Of a stretch of DNA of 64,000 nt, positions 55,862 to 64,000 are shown piece by piece. A program made the position numbers and the translations under genes. Each line of letters opens with the position of its first letter. Positions within the stretch are counted from its first letter, which is position 1. The notes under the pieces were generated by a model that worked only from the letters and a program-made list of their open reading frames with translations, made no database searches and was not told the origin of the DNA. The DNA lies in assembly GCA_031274925.1 (NCBI GenBank), contig JAISPL010000014.1:27079-91078 (forward strand), written 5' to 3'. The stretch is from Syntrophobacterales bacterium. Its GTDB lineage: Bacteria > Desulfobacterota > Syntrophorhabdia > Syntrophorhabdales > Syntrophorhabdaceae.

Positions 55862-57838
55862 ATGGCAGAAGAACAGAAGTTTTATCCACCGAAGGAGTTT
55901 GTCGAGCAGGCATATGTTGACAGCCGCGAACAGTATGAAAAAATGTGGAAACAGTCAGTCGAGGATCCGGAGACATTCTGGGGAGACGTAGCGTCGGAAT
56001 TATTCTGGTATAAAAAATGGATCAAAGTAAACCGGGAAGATTTCTCTAAAGGTGAAGTGGAATGGTTCATTGGCGGGAAAACCAACATAACCTATAACTG
56101 CCTTGATGCTCAGATCAAGAAAGGCAGAGGCGATAAAACCGCTATTATATTCCAGGGCGAGCCCGAAGACGATGTGGTAAAACTGAGCTACAAAGAGATG
56201 TTGGTTGCAGTGTCGAAATTTGCAAACGTGCTGAAGAAAAAAGGCGTACGGAAAGGCGACAGGATTGCCATTTACCTCCCCATGATATACCAACTCCCGA
56301 TCGCAATGATGGCATGCGCAAGGATCGGCGCAATCCATACAATCGTGTTCGGCGGTTTCTCCGCTGAAGCTCTTCGCGACAGAATCTTAGATGCCGGTGC
56401 AAAATTACTCATTACTGCTAACGGATACTGGCGTTCAGGCAAGCACGTGAGCTCCAAGGCAAATGCGGATATCGCATGCGACCTCTGCTCGCAGCAGGGT
56501 CACACTGTAGATAAAGTGATCGTGGTAAAGAGACTGGCAGGTTTTGACGTCCCAATGAAAGAGGGAAGAGATTCCTATTTTGAGGATGAGCTCGCGGCTC
56601 CCGACATCAGTGACGTGTGTACGCCTGAGTGGCTGGATGCGGAAGATCCCCTGTTTATTCTCTATACGTCTGGTTCTACGGGCAAACCGAAGGGTGTGCT
56701 CCATACCACCGGCGGATACATGACCTATGCCTACGCCACATTTAAATACATTTTCGACTATAAAGACAAAGACGTTTTCTTCTGTAGCGCCGACATTGGC
56801 TGGGTAACGGGCCATTCTTATATCGTCTACGGACCGCTCACCAACGGTGCAACCTCCATCGTCTTTGAGTCGGTTCCCACTTACCCGAACCCAGACAGGT
56901 TCTGGCAGATCATCGAGAAGTTCAAAGTCAGCATATTCTATACTGCGCCGACCGCGATCAGGGCCCTTATGAAAGACGGCGAGAAATGGCCACAGGGCAG
57001 AGATATGTCCGCACTGAGGCTCCTTGGCTCAGTTGGAGAGCCCATCAATCCTGAGGCGTGGCTCTGGTACCACAAGTATGTTGGCAGAGAGAAATGCCCC
57101 ATCGTTGACACTTGGTGGCAGACAGAGACGGGCGGCATCCTCATTACTCCTCTTCCGGGTGCATGGCCCACGAAGCCAGGCGCAGCGACCCTCCCATTCT
57201 TCGGCGTCGATGCTCACACGTTGAAAGCACGGTCATCGGGCAATCAGCCTTGGGAAGACACGGAAGTAAACGAGCAGGGCGAGCTTTGCATCGGAAGGTC
57301 TTGGCCCGGCATGATGAGAGGCGTATTCGGCGAGCCTGAGAGATTCTTCAATACCTATTTTGTCCAGCAGCCCGGTTTCTACTTCTCCGGCGATGGCGCA
57401 AGAAGAGATGAGGATGGCTACTTCTGGCTCCTCGGGCGCGTTGATGACGTTGTGAACGTATCCGGTCACAGGATGGGCACGGCGGAAGTCGAGGCAGCAC
57501 TTAACTCGTTCACGACGTCAGTTGCGGAGTCGGCAGTCGTCGGTTTCCCGCACGATGTAAAGGGTGAGGATCTTTATGCGTACGTTATTTTGAAAACTGG
57601 CGTGGAAGGCAGTGATGCCCTAAAGAAAGACCTAGTAGCCCACGTGAGAAAAGAGATCGGTCCTATCGCGTCTCCTGGCAAGATTCAGTTCGTATCAGGT
57701 CTGCCGAAGACAAGATCGGGCAAGATTATGAGAAGAATCCTGAGAAAGGTTGCCGCTGGCGCGATTGACGAGCTCGGCGACACCACGACTCTTGCCGATC
57801 CTTCAATTGTTGATGAGATCGTGAAAGGCAGACAGTAA
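55862..57838 (+). CDS. acs: Acetyl-CoA synthetase (AMP-forming)
   Basis: This 658-residue ANL-family enzyme activates acetate with ATP and CoA. Motifs are YTSGSTGKPKG (phosphate loop), TWWQTETGG, the hinge region YFWLLGRVDDVVNVSGHRMG, and the regulatory/catalytic Lys in LPKTRSGKIMRRILR. The length matches Acs. GGAGGG lies seven bases before the ATG. In a syntroph it may work reversibly or in acetate assimilation. A strong terminator follows. Confidence 0.95.
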   Translation: MAEEQKFYPPKEFVEQAYVDSREQYEKMWKQSVEDPETFWGDVASELFWYKKWIKVNREDFSKGEVEWFIGGKTNITYNCLDAQIKKGRGDKTAIIFQGEPEDDVVKLSYKEMLVAVSKFANVLKKKGVRKGDRIAIYLPMIYQLPIAMMACARIGAIHTIVFGGFSAEALRDRILDAGAKLLITANGYWRSGKHVSSKANADIACDLCSQQGHTVDKVIVVKRLAGFDVPMKEGRDSYFEDELAAPDISDVCTPEWLDAEDPLFILYTSGSTGKPKGVLHTTGGYMTYAYATFKYIFDYKDKDVFFCSADIGWVTGHSYIVYGPLTNGATSIVFESVPTYPNPDRFWQIIEKFKVSIFYTAPTAIRALMKDGEKWPQGRDMSALRLLGSVGEPINPEAWLWYHKYVGREKCPIVDTWWQTETGGILITPLPGAWPTKPGAATLPFFGVDAHTLKARSSGNQPWEDTEVNEQGELCIGRSWPGMMRGVFGEPERFFNTYFVQQPGFYFSGDGARRDEDGYFWLLGRVDDVVNVSGHRMGTAEVEAALNSFTTSVAESAVVGFPHDVKGEDLYAYVILKTGVEGSDALKKDLVAHVRKEIGPIASPGKIQFVSGLPKTRSGKIMRRILRKVAAGAIDELGDTTTLADPSIVDEIVKGRQ

Positions 57839-57860
57839 GATTCATTTTGCTTGGCAATGA

Positions 57861-57900
57861 GAAGGCCCCCGGGAAAGAGAATCCCGGGGGCCTTCTTTAT
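57861..57900 (+). terminator. Strong Rho-independent terminator of acs
   Basis: GAAGGCCCCCGGGA pairs with TCCCGGGGGCCTTC around a short AAGAGAA loop, followed by TTTAT. The stem is 14 bp. It is 22 bp after the acs stop. Confidence 0.92.
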
Positions 57901-58032
57901 CGTGGCCCCTTAAACAGGCAAAGCACAATCTGCGGGAAAGTTTTAGCCGATGGAAGATATATTGAGGCGATATGATAATCAGGTAACAGGAGATGGACCG
58001 TTGAAAGCAGGGTCCATACAAACCCTGCAAAG

Positions 58033-59013
58033 ATGGATAGTGAGAATGTGATGGTTCCGGAAAATCCGATGGACAGAGATTGTGTCCTTAATAGTACAAA
58101 AGATTATCATGTGAACAGCCTGACCAGTCTGGGATGGGAGTTGACCGTCTGCAATGCCCTTTATCCCGATGAGACTCCACTGAGGAAGTTGCTCAAAGTT
58201 AACCAATCTTATGGGAATCTCCTGTACGATTACCTGAGCCGATTTGTACCTTTCAAAGAGATGAGGAGAGTCATAGAGATAGGGGGAGGGTATGGTTTTC
58301 TAATGAAGGATTTTCTGACTCGAGACAAATCGCTCAATGTTTGCATGCTTGATATATCTCCGTTCCTTCTCCAAAAACAGCGAGAAACGTTGGGGGGTCT
58401 TCACGTCTCTTTTAGGCAGGAGGATTTTCTCGAAACCGATCCGACCTCCATTGCTGTTTTTGATCTAGCCATTATGAACGAGAACCTCGGTGATTTTCCC
58501 ACTCTTACTCGCATCCGATACGATGCCATGCAGTCAGGCATGGAGACGGACAACCCGTCTCTTAAAAAGGCCATCCATTTTTTTGAGAGGTATAGACCCG
58601 ACCTTCCGGACCGCGAAATATTCAATTTGAATATTGGCGCCATTGAAGCCCTCGAGAAGATTTGCGAATCGATGATCCCGTACATATTTCTGGGTGAGCA
58701 CAGCTGTGAGGCTCGATCCCCGGAAGTCTTACGCACTATCATTCACGTCGACCCGACTGGTAATCCGGAGAGGATCCGCCTCAAAGGGCACGATGAGTAT
58801 ACGATCAAATTCTCATACCTTGAAAAAGTCGCCCTTGCCCACGGCTATAAAGCCATGCGGGGTCCTTTTGCCGATTTCGTGACCTTTAACCTGACAGGAA
58901 AAATTCTCTCTATTCTGAAAAACCCCAGTGTCTATGGGGATGAAGGGGAGATAATATGTCACTTCATTGAAGACCTTTATAAATATGAGTACCTTTTTCT
59001 CAGCAGAAATTGA
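58033..59013 (+). CDS. Class I SAM-dependent methyltransferase-like protein
   Basis: This 326-residue protein has SAM motif I VIEIGGGYGFLMKDFL (residues about 80-95), an acidic residue at the end of the second strand (NVCMLDISPFLLQ) and a motif near residue 140 (EDFLETDPTSIAVFDLAIMN). These indicate a Rossmann methyltransferase of unknown substrate. A weak ribosome site precedes the ATG at 58033. It stands alone between the acs terminator and a decayed transporter gene. Confidence 0.72.
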   Translation: MDSENVMVPENPMDRDCVLNSTKDYHVNSLTSLGWELTVCNALYPDETPLRKLLKVNQSYGNLLYDYLSRFVPFKEMRRVIEIGGGYGFLMKDFLTRDKSLNVCMLDISPFLLQKQRETLGGLHVSFRQEDFLETDPTSIAVFDLAIMNENLGDFPTLTRIRYDAMQSGMETDNPSLKKAIHFFERYRPDLPDREIFNLNIGAIEALEKICESMIPYIFLGEHSCEARSPEVLRTIIHVDPTGNPERIRLKGHDEYTIKFSYLEKVALAHGYKAMRGPFADFVTFNLTGKILSILKNPSVYGDEGEIICHFIEDLYKYEYLFLSRN

Positions 59014-59229
59014 GTTGGGCGGGCAGGTTGTGAGGACTTATGGGCCTTAAGTGTTCTGCAGTGCGCAAAAAAGCCGGAAAGACTTGCCTTTTGGACTTCT
59101 TTTGTTACCGGAAGCACCCTCTCATTACTGGTGCGTTTTAGTCAGACTGAAAAAAGAAAGTTCGAAAGGTTTTATGTTTTTTGGCGGTCTCAGAAGAGCA
59201 AAAACCACGACGATCCTGAAGATCTCAAG

Positions 59230-60360
59230 AATCGTAGTTGGGCCAAAAGGCCATTAGATAACTTCCGAAGGCATCTTTGGGTATACCCGATATGATTCTA
59301 CCGATGATGGCTCCGAATCCATAGAAACTACATACAATGCCGTACTTCTGTGTATAGTCCTAAACGCCAAAACGTTGCCGGTTGAGGCGGGAACGATGGC
59401 AAGCCAGTCCCAGAGAGTGAATCAGAATGCTCCTGGGGCAACGGCTTAAAGGTAACGCTCCCTTTTTCAACCGACAGCATCATACACGAGGCCATAGTAA
59501 TGGAGAGGAGGGAAGGAATGGTCATACTTCGGTGTAATCCTGTTCGTAAGGGCGTCCAAGTAGAGGGCATCCTATTCCATTGAGCATGGCAAATAGCGAC
59601 ACGAAAGTTAAGGTGGTACTGGCTATCAAGCCCGATGACCTCTCTTCCCGCTGAGGCGGAAATATCAATGGCCATGAGATCAGCGGTGGCGCCGAAGGTG
59701 CAGCAGAGCCAGAGTCCGCAGAAACTTGGTGCTTTAAACATTTGACCCATGCTAAGTGGTTTTGCGAAGACGACTGCAGCCGGCGCGGTGTTCGCTCTGC
59801 AAGCTTCCATCCTGCTTCGAGTGGGGGGATCTAATGGGTCCCTGTGATGATTAGGAGTACCACGCCCATGCCATTTAAAAAAGTCATAAAGATTGATTGA
59901 GCGTCTTTACTAAAGGCGAGGCAATGAACGCCGAGACGACGAATTTCAAGAGAGACAAGCCGATCCGCAAGACCTTTCTTGTCGGGAAACTAGCGTGTGG
60001 CGACCGAGATTGGCCCTCCGGATACGACATACCCGTGCTCTTGCACTCCTACGATGAATCATGTATGTGACGATAACTGTGTGCCGATGCTGGATGCGAA
60101 TTTAGTCAGTATTGAGCCTGACACCGACGCCAGCTATCATTCTCTGGATATATACTTTCGATACTCTCCTGCAAAGAATGTGTGAACAAAGCAGACGTGG
60201 CAATAAATATCATGAAAGGCAGATTGCTTTGCATGACGGTAATTTTGAAAAAATATTCCAAGGTCTTCTGGAAAACACTGCATACATACACGGCGCCAAG
60301 ACGCATGCCGATAATCATGGTCAGCATCACAAAAATCCATCTTCCCATATTTGCATACAT
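59230..60360 (-). pseudogene. Decayed oxalate/formate-type MFS transporter (OFA family)
   Basis: The minus strand begins at about 60350 with GRWIFVMLTMIIGMRLGAVY and QSNLPFMIF, matching the first helices of OFA transporters (RWIF---G-I--M-LGTVYAWSVF). Near 59810-59330 it resumes with ANTAPAAVVFAKPLSMGQMF followed by KAPSFCGLWLCCTFGATADL. A further FYGFGAIIGRIISG segment extends to about 59230. Stops and frameshifts separate these, so the gene is dead. In its functional form it would have moved small organic acids. Confidence 0.7.
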
Positions 60361-60846
60361 TCCAAAAACTTATGTATTTTCCTTCGTCTACCCATCTCTT
60401 GGGTGTCTATCAAATGAAACCTCCAGTGCATTTTGCGCATGCCTGCAAAATATTATATTCGCAGAGATGTTCTCAAACTTTTTGTTTTATTTTTCACAAA
60501 ATTGATGCTAAAGGAGTACTTGATCCGTATACGGTGAAAAAAGGGGCTTCAGGAAGCTTGCTATTGTCATGGCGAATAAATACGAGTGGAAGGAATTTTT
60601 ATTCATCAGGGACTGGTTATTCTGTTGTAACCGGCAAGCAACTGTGGTATATATACCCTGTCTTTTAAAGGGATTCTTATTTTAGGCAGGGCGCAGGGAA
60701 CACCTCAATATATCAGGAAGAAACAGGTAACGGAATTCACGAGCCTGAAGTTTCTGTGGTGAGTCAAGCGCAATAGTATGGCCAGTCGCCGAAACTGACT
60801 TCCAAAACGGCTTCGGAAGAAGGTCAATGGGCTAAATTGGCAAAAA
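60361..60846. other. Region upstream of the str operon without recognised gene
   Basis: I see no gene in this 490-bp stretch. Short frames lack ribosome sites. The str promoter follows at 60851. Confidence 0.4.
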
Positions 60847-60850
60847 TCTC

Positions 60851-60879
60851 TTGACATGTCAAGGGAAAATGTTTAATAT
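60851..60879 (+). promoter_or_regulatory. Sigma-70 promoter of the rpsL-rpsG-fusA-tuf operon
   Basis: TTGACA at 60851-60856 and TAATAT at 60874-60879 have a 17-bp spacer. The leader would be about 60 nt to the rpsL ATG at 60947. Confidence 0.7.
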
Positions 60880-60907
60880 ACACAAGTTTTTTTTTGCGGG
60901 TACATTC

Positions 60908-60934
60908 ATCCCTATTATAGGGGATTATTTTTTT
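60908..60934 (+). promoter_or_regulatory. Leader hairpin with T-tract before rpsL (possible attenuator)
   Basis: ATCCC and GGGAT form a short stem around TATTATAG (60908-60925), followed by TATTTTTTTT just before the GGAGG of rpsL. It may be a weak terminator or attenuator in the operon leader. The stem is only 5-6 bp. Confidence 0.3.
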
Positions 60935-60946
60935 GGAGGTAAACGG

Positions 60947-61321
60947 ATGCCAACTATTAACCAATTGGTGAGGCTGGGGAGGAAGGCCGTGAAGAAGAAG
61001 AGTTCGTCTCCTGCCCTTACGAACTGTCCTCAGAAGAGAGGCGTGTGTGTAAGGGTATATACGACCACTCCTAAAAAGCCGAACTCGGCATTGAGAAAGG
61101 TTGCCCGTGTAAGGTTAACTAACAGCATAGAAGTGACAAGCTATATACCGGGAATAGGGCATAACCTCCAGGAGCACTCAGTTGTTCTTATAAGAGGCGG
61201 AAGAGTCAAAGACTTGCCTGGCGTCAGGTATCACATCATCAGAGGTTCCTTGGATGCCAGCGGCGTGGCGAATCGCAAGAAGAGCAGATCAAAGTACGGT
61301 GCGAAAAGACCCAAACAATAG
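60947..61321 (+). CDS. rpsL: 30S ribosomal protein S12
   Basis: The ATG at 60947 follows GGAGG; an open frame runs further upstream but is not S12. The 124-residue protein starts [18 protein letters not shown] and contains [18 protein letters not shown], the decoding-centre lysine region where streptomycin resistance mutations arise (wild-type Lys present). It is the first gene of the str operon. Confidence 0.97.
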   Translation: MPTINQLVRLGRKAVKKKSSSPALTNCPQKRGVCVRVYTTTPKKPNSALRKVARVRLTNSIEVTSYIPGIGHNLQEHSVVLIRGGRVKDLPGVRYHIIRGSLDASGVANRKKSRSKYGAKRPKQ

Positions 61322-61333
61322 AGGAGTATAGGT

Positions 61334-61804
61334 ATGCCAAGAAAAGGACATATAGCAAAAAGAGAGAGGATGCCTGATCTGAAGTATAATGATCTGATCG
61401 TCCAGAGGCTGATAAATTGTATCATGCTTGACGGGAAAAAGAGCACGGCGACGAAGATCGTGTATGGCGCTTTTGACATCGCTGAAGAGCGGCTGAAGGA
61501 AGAAGGGCTGAAAATATTTCAAAAAGCTATGGAAAATATAAAACCAGAACTGGAAGTGAAGGCGAGAAGGGTAGGCGGTGCGACCTACCAGGTTCCTGTC
61601 GAGGTAAGAGCCAACAGGAAGCTTTCCTTGGGAATAAGATGGTTGATCAGATATTCAAGAGATAGATCGGAAAGAACCATGATGGAGCGTCTTGCCGGAG
61701 AAATCCTTGACGCATATAACAATAAAGGCGGTTCAGTAAAGAAAAGGGAAGATACACACAAAATGGCTGAAGCAAATAAGGCTTTCGCGCATTACAGGTG
61801 GTAA
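61334..61804 (+). CDS. rpsG: 30S ribosomal protein S7
   Basis: This 156-residue protein has [33 protein letters not shown] and [16 protein letters not shown], typical S7. It nucleates assembly of the 30S head and binds its own operon mRNA in enterobacteria. It lies 12 bp after rpsL. Confidence 0.97.
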   Translation: MPRKGHIAKRERMPDLKYNDLIVQRLINCIMLDGKKSTATKIVYGAFDIAEERLKEEGLKIFQKAMENIKPELEVKARRVGGATYQVPVEVRANRKLSLGIRWLIRYSRDRSERTMMERLAGEILDAYNNKGGSVKKREDTHKMAEANKAFAHYRW

Positions 61805-61819
61805 ACAAAGGTTTGTTTG

Positions 61820-63913
61820 ATGGGCAATAGTAGCATTAATTTTCTGAGAAATGTCGGCATCATGGCTCACATAGATGCAGGGAAGACGACTGCAACTGAG
61901 CGGATGCTGTTTTACACCGGGGTGAATACCAGGATCGGTGAAGTTGACGATGGCGCTGCGACGATGGATTGGATGGAGCAGGAGAAGGAACGAGGGATTA
62001 CCATCACGGCGGCAGCCACAACTTGTTTCTGGAGAGACCACAGGATAAATATTATCGATACACCGGGCCATATTGATTTTACTATAGAAGTGGGGAGATC
62101 ATTAAGGGTTCTTGACGGGGCCGTGGCCCTCTTTTCCGGCGTTGAAGGCGTTGAGCCTCAGTCGGAGACGGTCTGGCGGCAGGCCGATAGGTATGGCGTT
62201 CCGAGAATAGGCTTTGTAAACAAGATGGATAGGCCTGCAGCGGATATGGATAAGTGCGTGCAGATGATGCGGGATATATTGAAGGCGAATCCCCTTGTAC
62301 TTCAGATGCCAATAAAGAACGGAGATGAATTCATCGGCGTTGTGGATATCATGAGAGGGATAGCTTTCTTCTACGACAGAGATGGCAAAGGCTTGGATTA
62401 TGCGATAGGCGAGATACCGGAAGACATGAAGGCAAGAGCCGAGGAGCTAAAGATACAACTCCTTGAATCTCTCTCCGAGATAGACGATAGTCTTATGGGT
62501 AAGTATCTTGATGGCGTTGACATCAGCGAAGAAGAAGTGAAGAGGGTAATCCGGAAGGGAACGCTTCACGGCGATTTCCTACCCGTTCTATGCGGCAGTG
62601 CGTTCAAAAATAAGGCTATCCAGCCCCTGCTTGACGCAATAGTCGACTATCTGCCGTCCCCTGCCGATGTATCACCTTACAAGTACTGGACTGAAGAGGG
62701 AGTGGAGGGAGAGCTTGCGGGCACCAGAGAAGAGCCTTTCAGCGGGCTCGTCTTTAAGATTATGACTGACCCGTTCGTGGGGCAGTTGAGTTATATACGG
62801 ATTTATTCAGGCGAGTTGAAGACGGGAGATACTGTATTCAACGGCATTAGGTCAAAGAGCGAGCGCATAGGGAGAATTCTCCGGCTTCACGCGAACAAGA
62901 GGGAAGACGTGAAGAGAGTGGAAGCGGGGGATATCTGTGCCATTGTAGGCCTTAAGAATGCCAGCACGGGCGACACGCTGGCCGTTGAGGGGGCGGATAT
63001 TCTGTTTGAGGCCATCGAAGTTCCTGTTCCAGTGGTTTCGATTGCCATTACGCCGAAGAAGAAAGACGATCTGAAAAAAATGTGGCTCGTATTCAACAGG
63101 TACACGATTGAAGACCCGTCGATTTCAGTAAAAATGGACAAGGAGACGGGAGAGGTCATTCTTTCCGGCATGGGTGAACTCCATCTTGAGATTCTTATGG
63201 ACCGGGCAAAGAGGGAGCACAACCTCGACATGATATCGTCTTCTCCCCAGGTGGCCTATCGGGAAACGATCACGAAAGCCACAGGCGGAGTAGGCAAGTA
63301 TATAAAGCAGTCAGGAGGGAGAGGCCAGTATGGCCATGTGGTTCTCCAGATATCTCCCCTTGAAGGCTCCGACTTTGTTTTTGAGAACAACACGGTAGGC
63401 GGAGTCATACCGAGAGAATATATATCAAGCATTGAGACCGGCCTTAAGGAAGCCCTTGAGAAAGGTGTGGTGCTAGGTTATCCTTTGATAAACATAAAGG
63501 TGGAACTTCTTGACGGATCGTATCACGAAGTAGACTCTTCTGAGCTGGCTTTCAAGCTCGCTGCTTCAATGGGCCTCAAGAATGCGGTGCAAAAGGCGAA
63601 TCCCGTGATCCTTGAGCCCATCATGAAGGTGGATATCAATATTCCGTCTGACTGCATGGGGACGGTCATCGGTGATGTTTCCTCAAGGAGAGGAAGAATA
63701 GCCGAATTAGGCGACAGGAACGACTTTAAATATATTGTTGCCTATATCCCACTTGATCAGATGTTCGGTTATACCACCCATCTCCGGTCGGCAACCCAGG
63801 GAAGAGGTTATTTTACCATGGAGTTTTTCCACTATGCGCCTGTGCCGGCTCAAATCTATGATAATTTGCTAAAAAATAGAGAAAAAACAGTAACGGAGGT
63901 TCTATATGGCTAA
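61820..63913 (+). CDS. fusA: Elongation factor G
   Basis: This 697-residue translational GTPase has P-loop AHIDAGKTT, switch [14 protein letters not shown] and the domain IV motif GGRGQYGHV. It moves tRNAs and mRNA during translocation. The ATG at 61820 is preferred over a TTG codon just before it. Its stop overlaps the start of tuf by 8 bp. Confidence 0.97.
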   Translation: MGNSSINFLRNVGIMAHIDAGKTTATERMLFYTGVNTRIGEVDDGAATMDWMEQEKERGITITAAATTCFWRDHRINIIDTPGHIDFTIEVGRSLRVLDGAVALFSGVEGVEPQSETVWRQADRYGVPRIGFVNKMDRPAADMDKCVQMMRDILKANPLVLQMPIKNGDEFIGVVDIMRGIAFFYDRDGKGLDYAIGEIPEDMKARAEELKIQLLESLSEIDDSLMGKYLDGVDISEEEVKRVIRKGTLHGDFLPVLCGSAFKNKAIQPLLDAIVDYLPSPADVSPYKYWTEEGVEGELAGTREEPFSGLVFKIMTDPFVGQLSYIRIYSGELKTGDTVFNGIRSKSERIGRILRLHANKREDVKRVEAGDICAIVGLKNASTGDTLAVEGADILFEAIEVPVPVVSIAITPKKKDDLKKMWLVFNRYTIEDPSISVKMDKETGEVILSGMGELHLEILMDRAKREHNLDMISSSPQVAYRETITKATGGVGKYIKQSGGRGQYGHVVLQISPLEGSDFVFENNTVGGVIPREYISSIETGLKEALEKGVVLGYPLINIKVELLDGSYHEVDSSELAFKLAASMGLKNAVQKANPVILEPIMKVDINIPSDCMGTVIGDVSSRRGRIAELGDRNDFKYIVAYIPLDQMFGYTTHLRSATQGRGYFTMEFFHYAPVPAQIYDNLLKNREKTVTEVLYG

Positions 63914-64000
63914 GAAAAAGTTTGAAAGAACGAAACCCCATGTAAACATAGGAACCATTGGACACATAGATCATGGAAAGACCACCCTGACGTCAGCGGT
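63906..64000 (+). CDS. tuf: Elongation factor Tu, 5' end
   Basis: The frame begins [20 protein letters not shown] and continues [11 protein letters not shown] to the window edge. The P-loop GHIDHGKTT is diagnostic for EF-Tu. GGAGG lies before the ATG. The gene continues beyond the window. Confidence 0.97.
   Translation, partial: MAKKKFERTKPHVNIGTIGHIDHGKTTLTSA

Overview
This 64 kb window looks like the chromosome of a strictly anaerobic Gram-negative bacterium, most likely a syntrophic deltaproteobacterium (Desulfobacterota; a Syntrophorhabdus- or Syntrophus-like organism). This is inferred from gene content only. The supporting features are an Mla/MCE outer-membrane lipid transport operon, sigma-54 signalling, a Re-type citrate synthase with a split aconitase, a complex I cluster without the NADH module, a 2-oxoacid:ferredoxin oxidoreductase subunit and AMP-forming acetyl-CoA synthetase. 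Base composition is moderate. Core genes are intact, while several of the larger gaps are filled with decayed genes and insertion sequences.

Layout. Positions 1-2.3 kb hold RCC1-repeat genes in various states of decay, followed by an ArnT-like glycosyltransferase (2.3-4.0 kb). Positions 4.0-8.4 kb are a leftward metal-uptake operon: a Cys/His-rich small protein, an outer-membrane barrel protein and a ZnuABC-type transporter. Positions 8.7-10.7 kb encode cysS and an orphan ferredoxin oxidoreductase gamma subunit. Positions 11.2-14.8 kb are a leftward mlaE-mlaF-mlaD-lipoprotein operon. Positions 14.9-18.6 kb encode a periplasmic CpxP/ZraP-like protein, a histidine kinase and an NtrC-type regulator. 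Positions 19.1-31.2 kb are a long leftward run: aspS, Re-citrate synthase, split aconitase, isocitrate dehydrogenase, prfB (programmed frameshift), zapB-like, zapA, 6S RNA, rny, ymdB-like and tyrS.

At 31.5-33.5 kb is a single reading frame joining an L,D-transpeptidase-fold (YkuD) domain to an Mpl/MurC-like ligase. I regard this as the most interesting gene here, because the two activities would act in sequence in cytoplasmic peptidoglycan recycling. After ubiE/menG there is a decayed Tlde1-like (DUF2778) toxin gene with a possible membrane immunity partner and an IS481 scar. The 35.7-46.8 kb operon encodes a complex I-type enzyme (A, B, fused CD, H, I, J, K, two MrpD/NuoL-like subunits with a small membrane protein between them, M, N) without NuoE, NuoF or NuoG. 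An electron donor other than NADH, or a separately encoded input module, is implied.

Positions 46.9-51.3 kb carry relics (IS5-like, DedA, IS481) around a lytic transglycosylase. Positions 51.4-55.1 kb encode a DUF502 protein, FtsY, a zinc-ribbon protein, a lipoprotein and Sua5/TsaC. Acetyl-CoA synthetase (55.9-57.8 kb) has a clear promoter and terminator. It is followed by a methyltransferase and a decayed oxalate/formate-type MFS transporter. The window ends in the str operon: rpsL, rpsG, fusA and the start of tuf.

Links between genes: 2-oxoacid synthesis, Re-citrate synthase, aconitase and NADP-type isocitrate dehydrogenase form a route from acetyl-CoA and oxaloacetate to 2-oxoglutarate. 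Acs can supply acetyl-CoA. The YkuD-Mpl fusion and the lytic transglycosylase both act on murein. No rRNA gene, tRNA gene or CRISPR array was seen.
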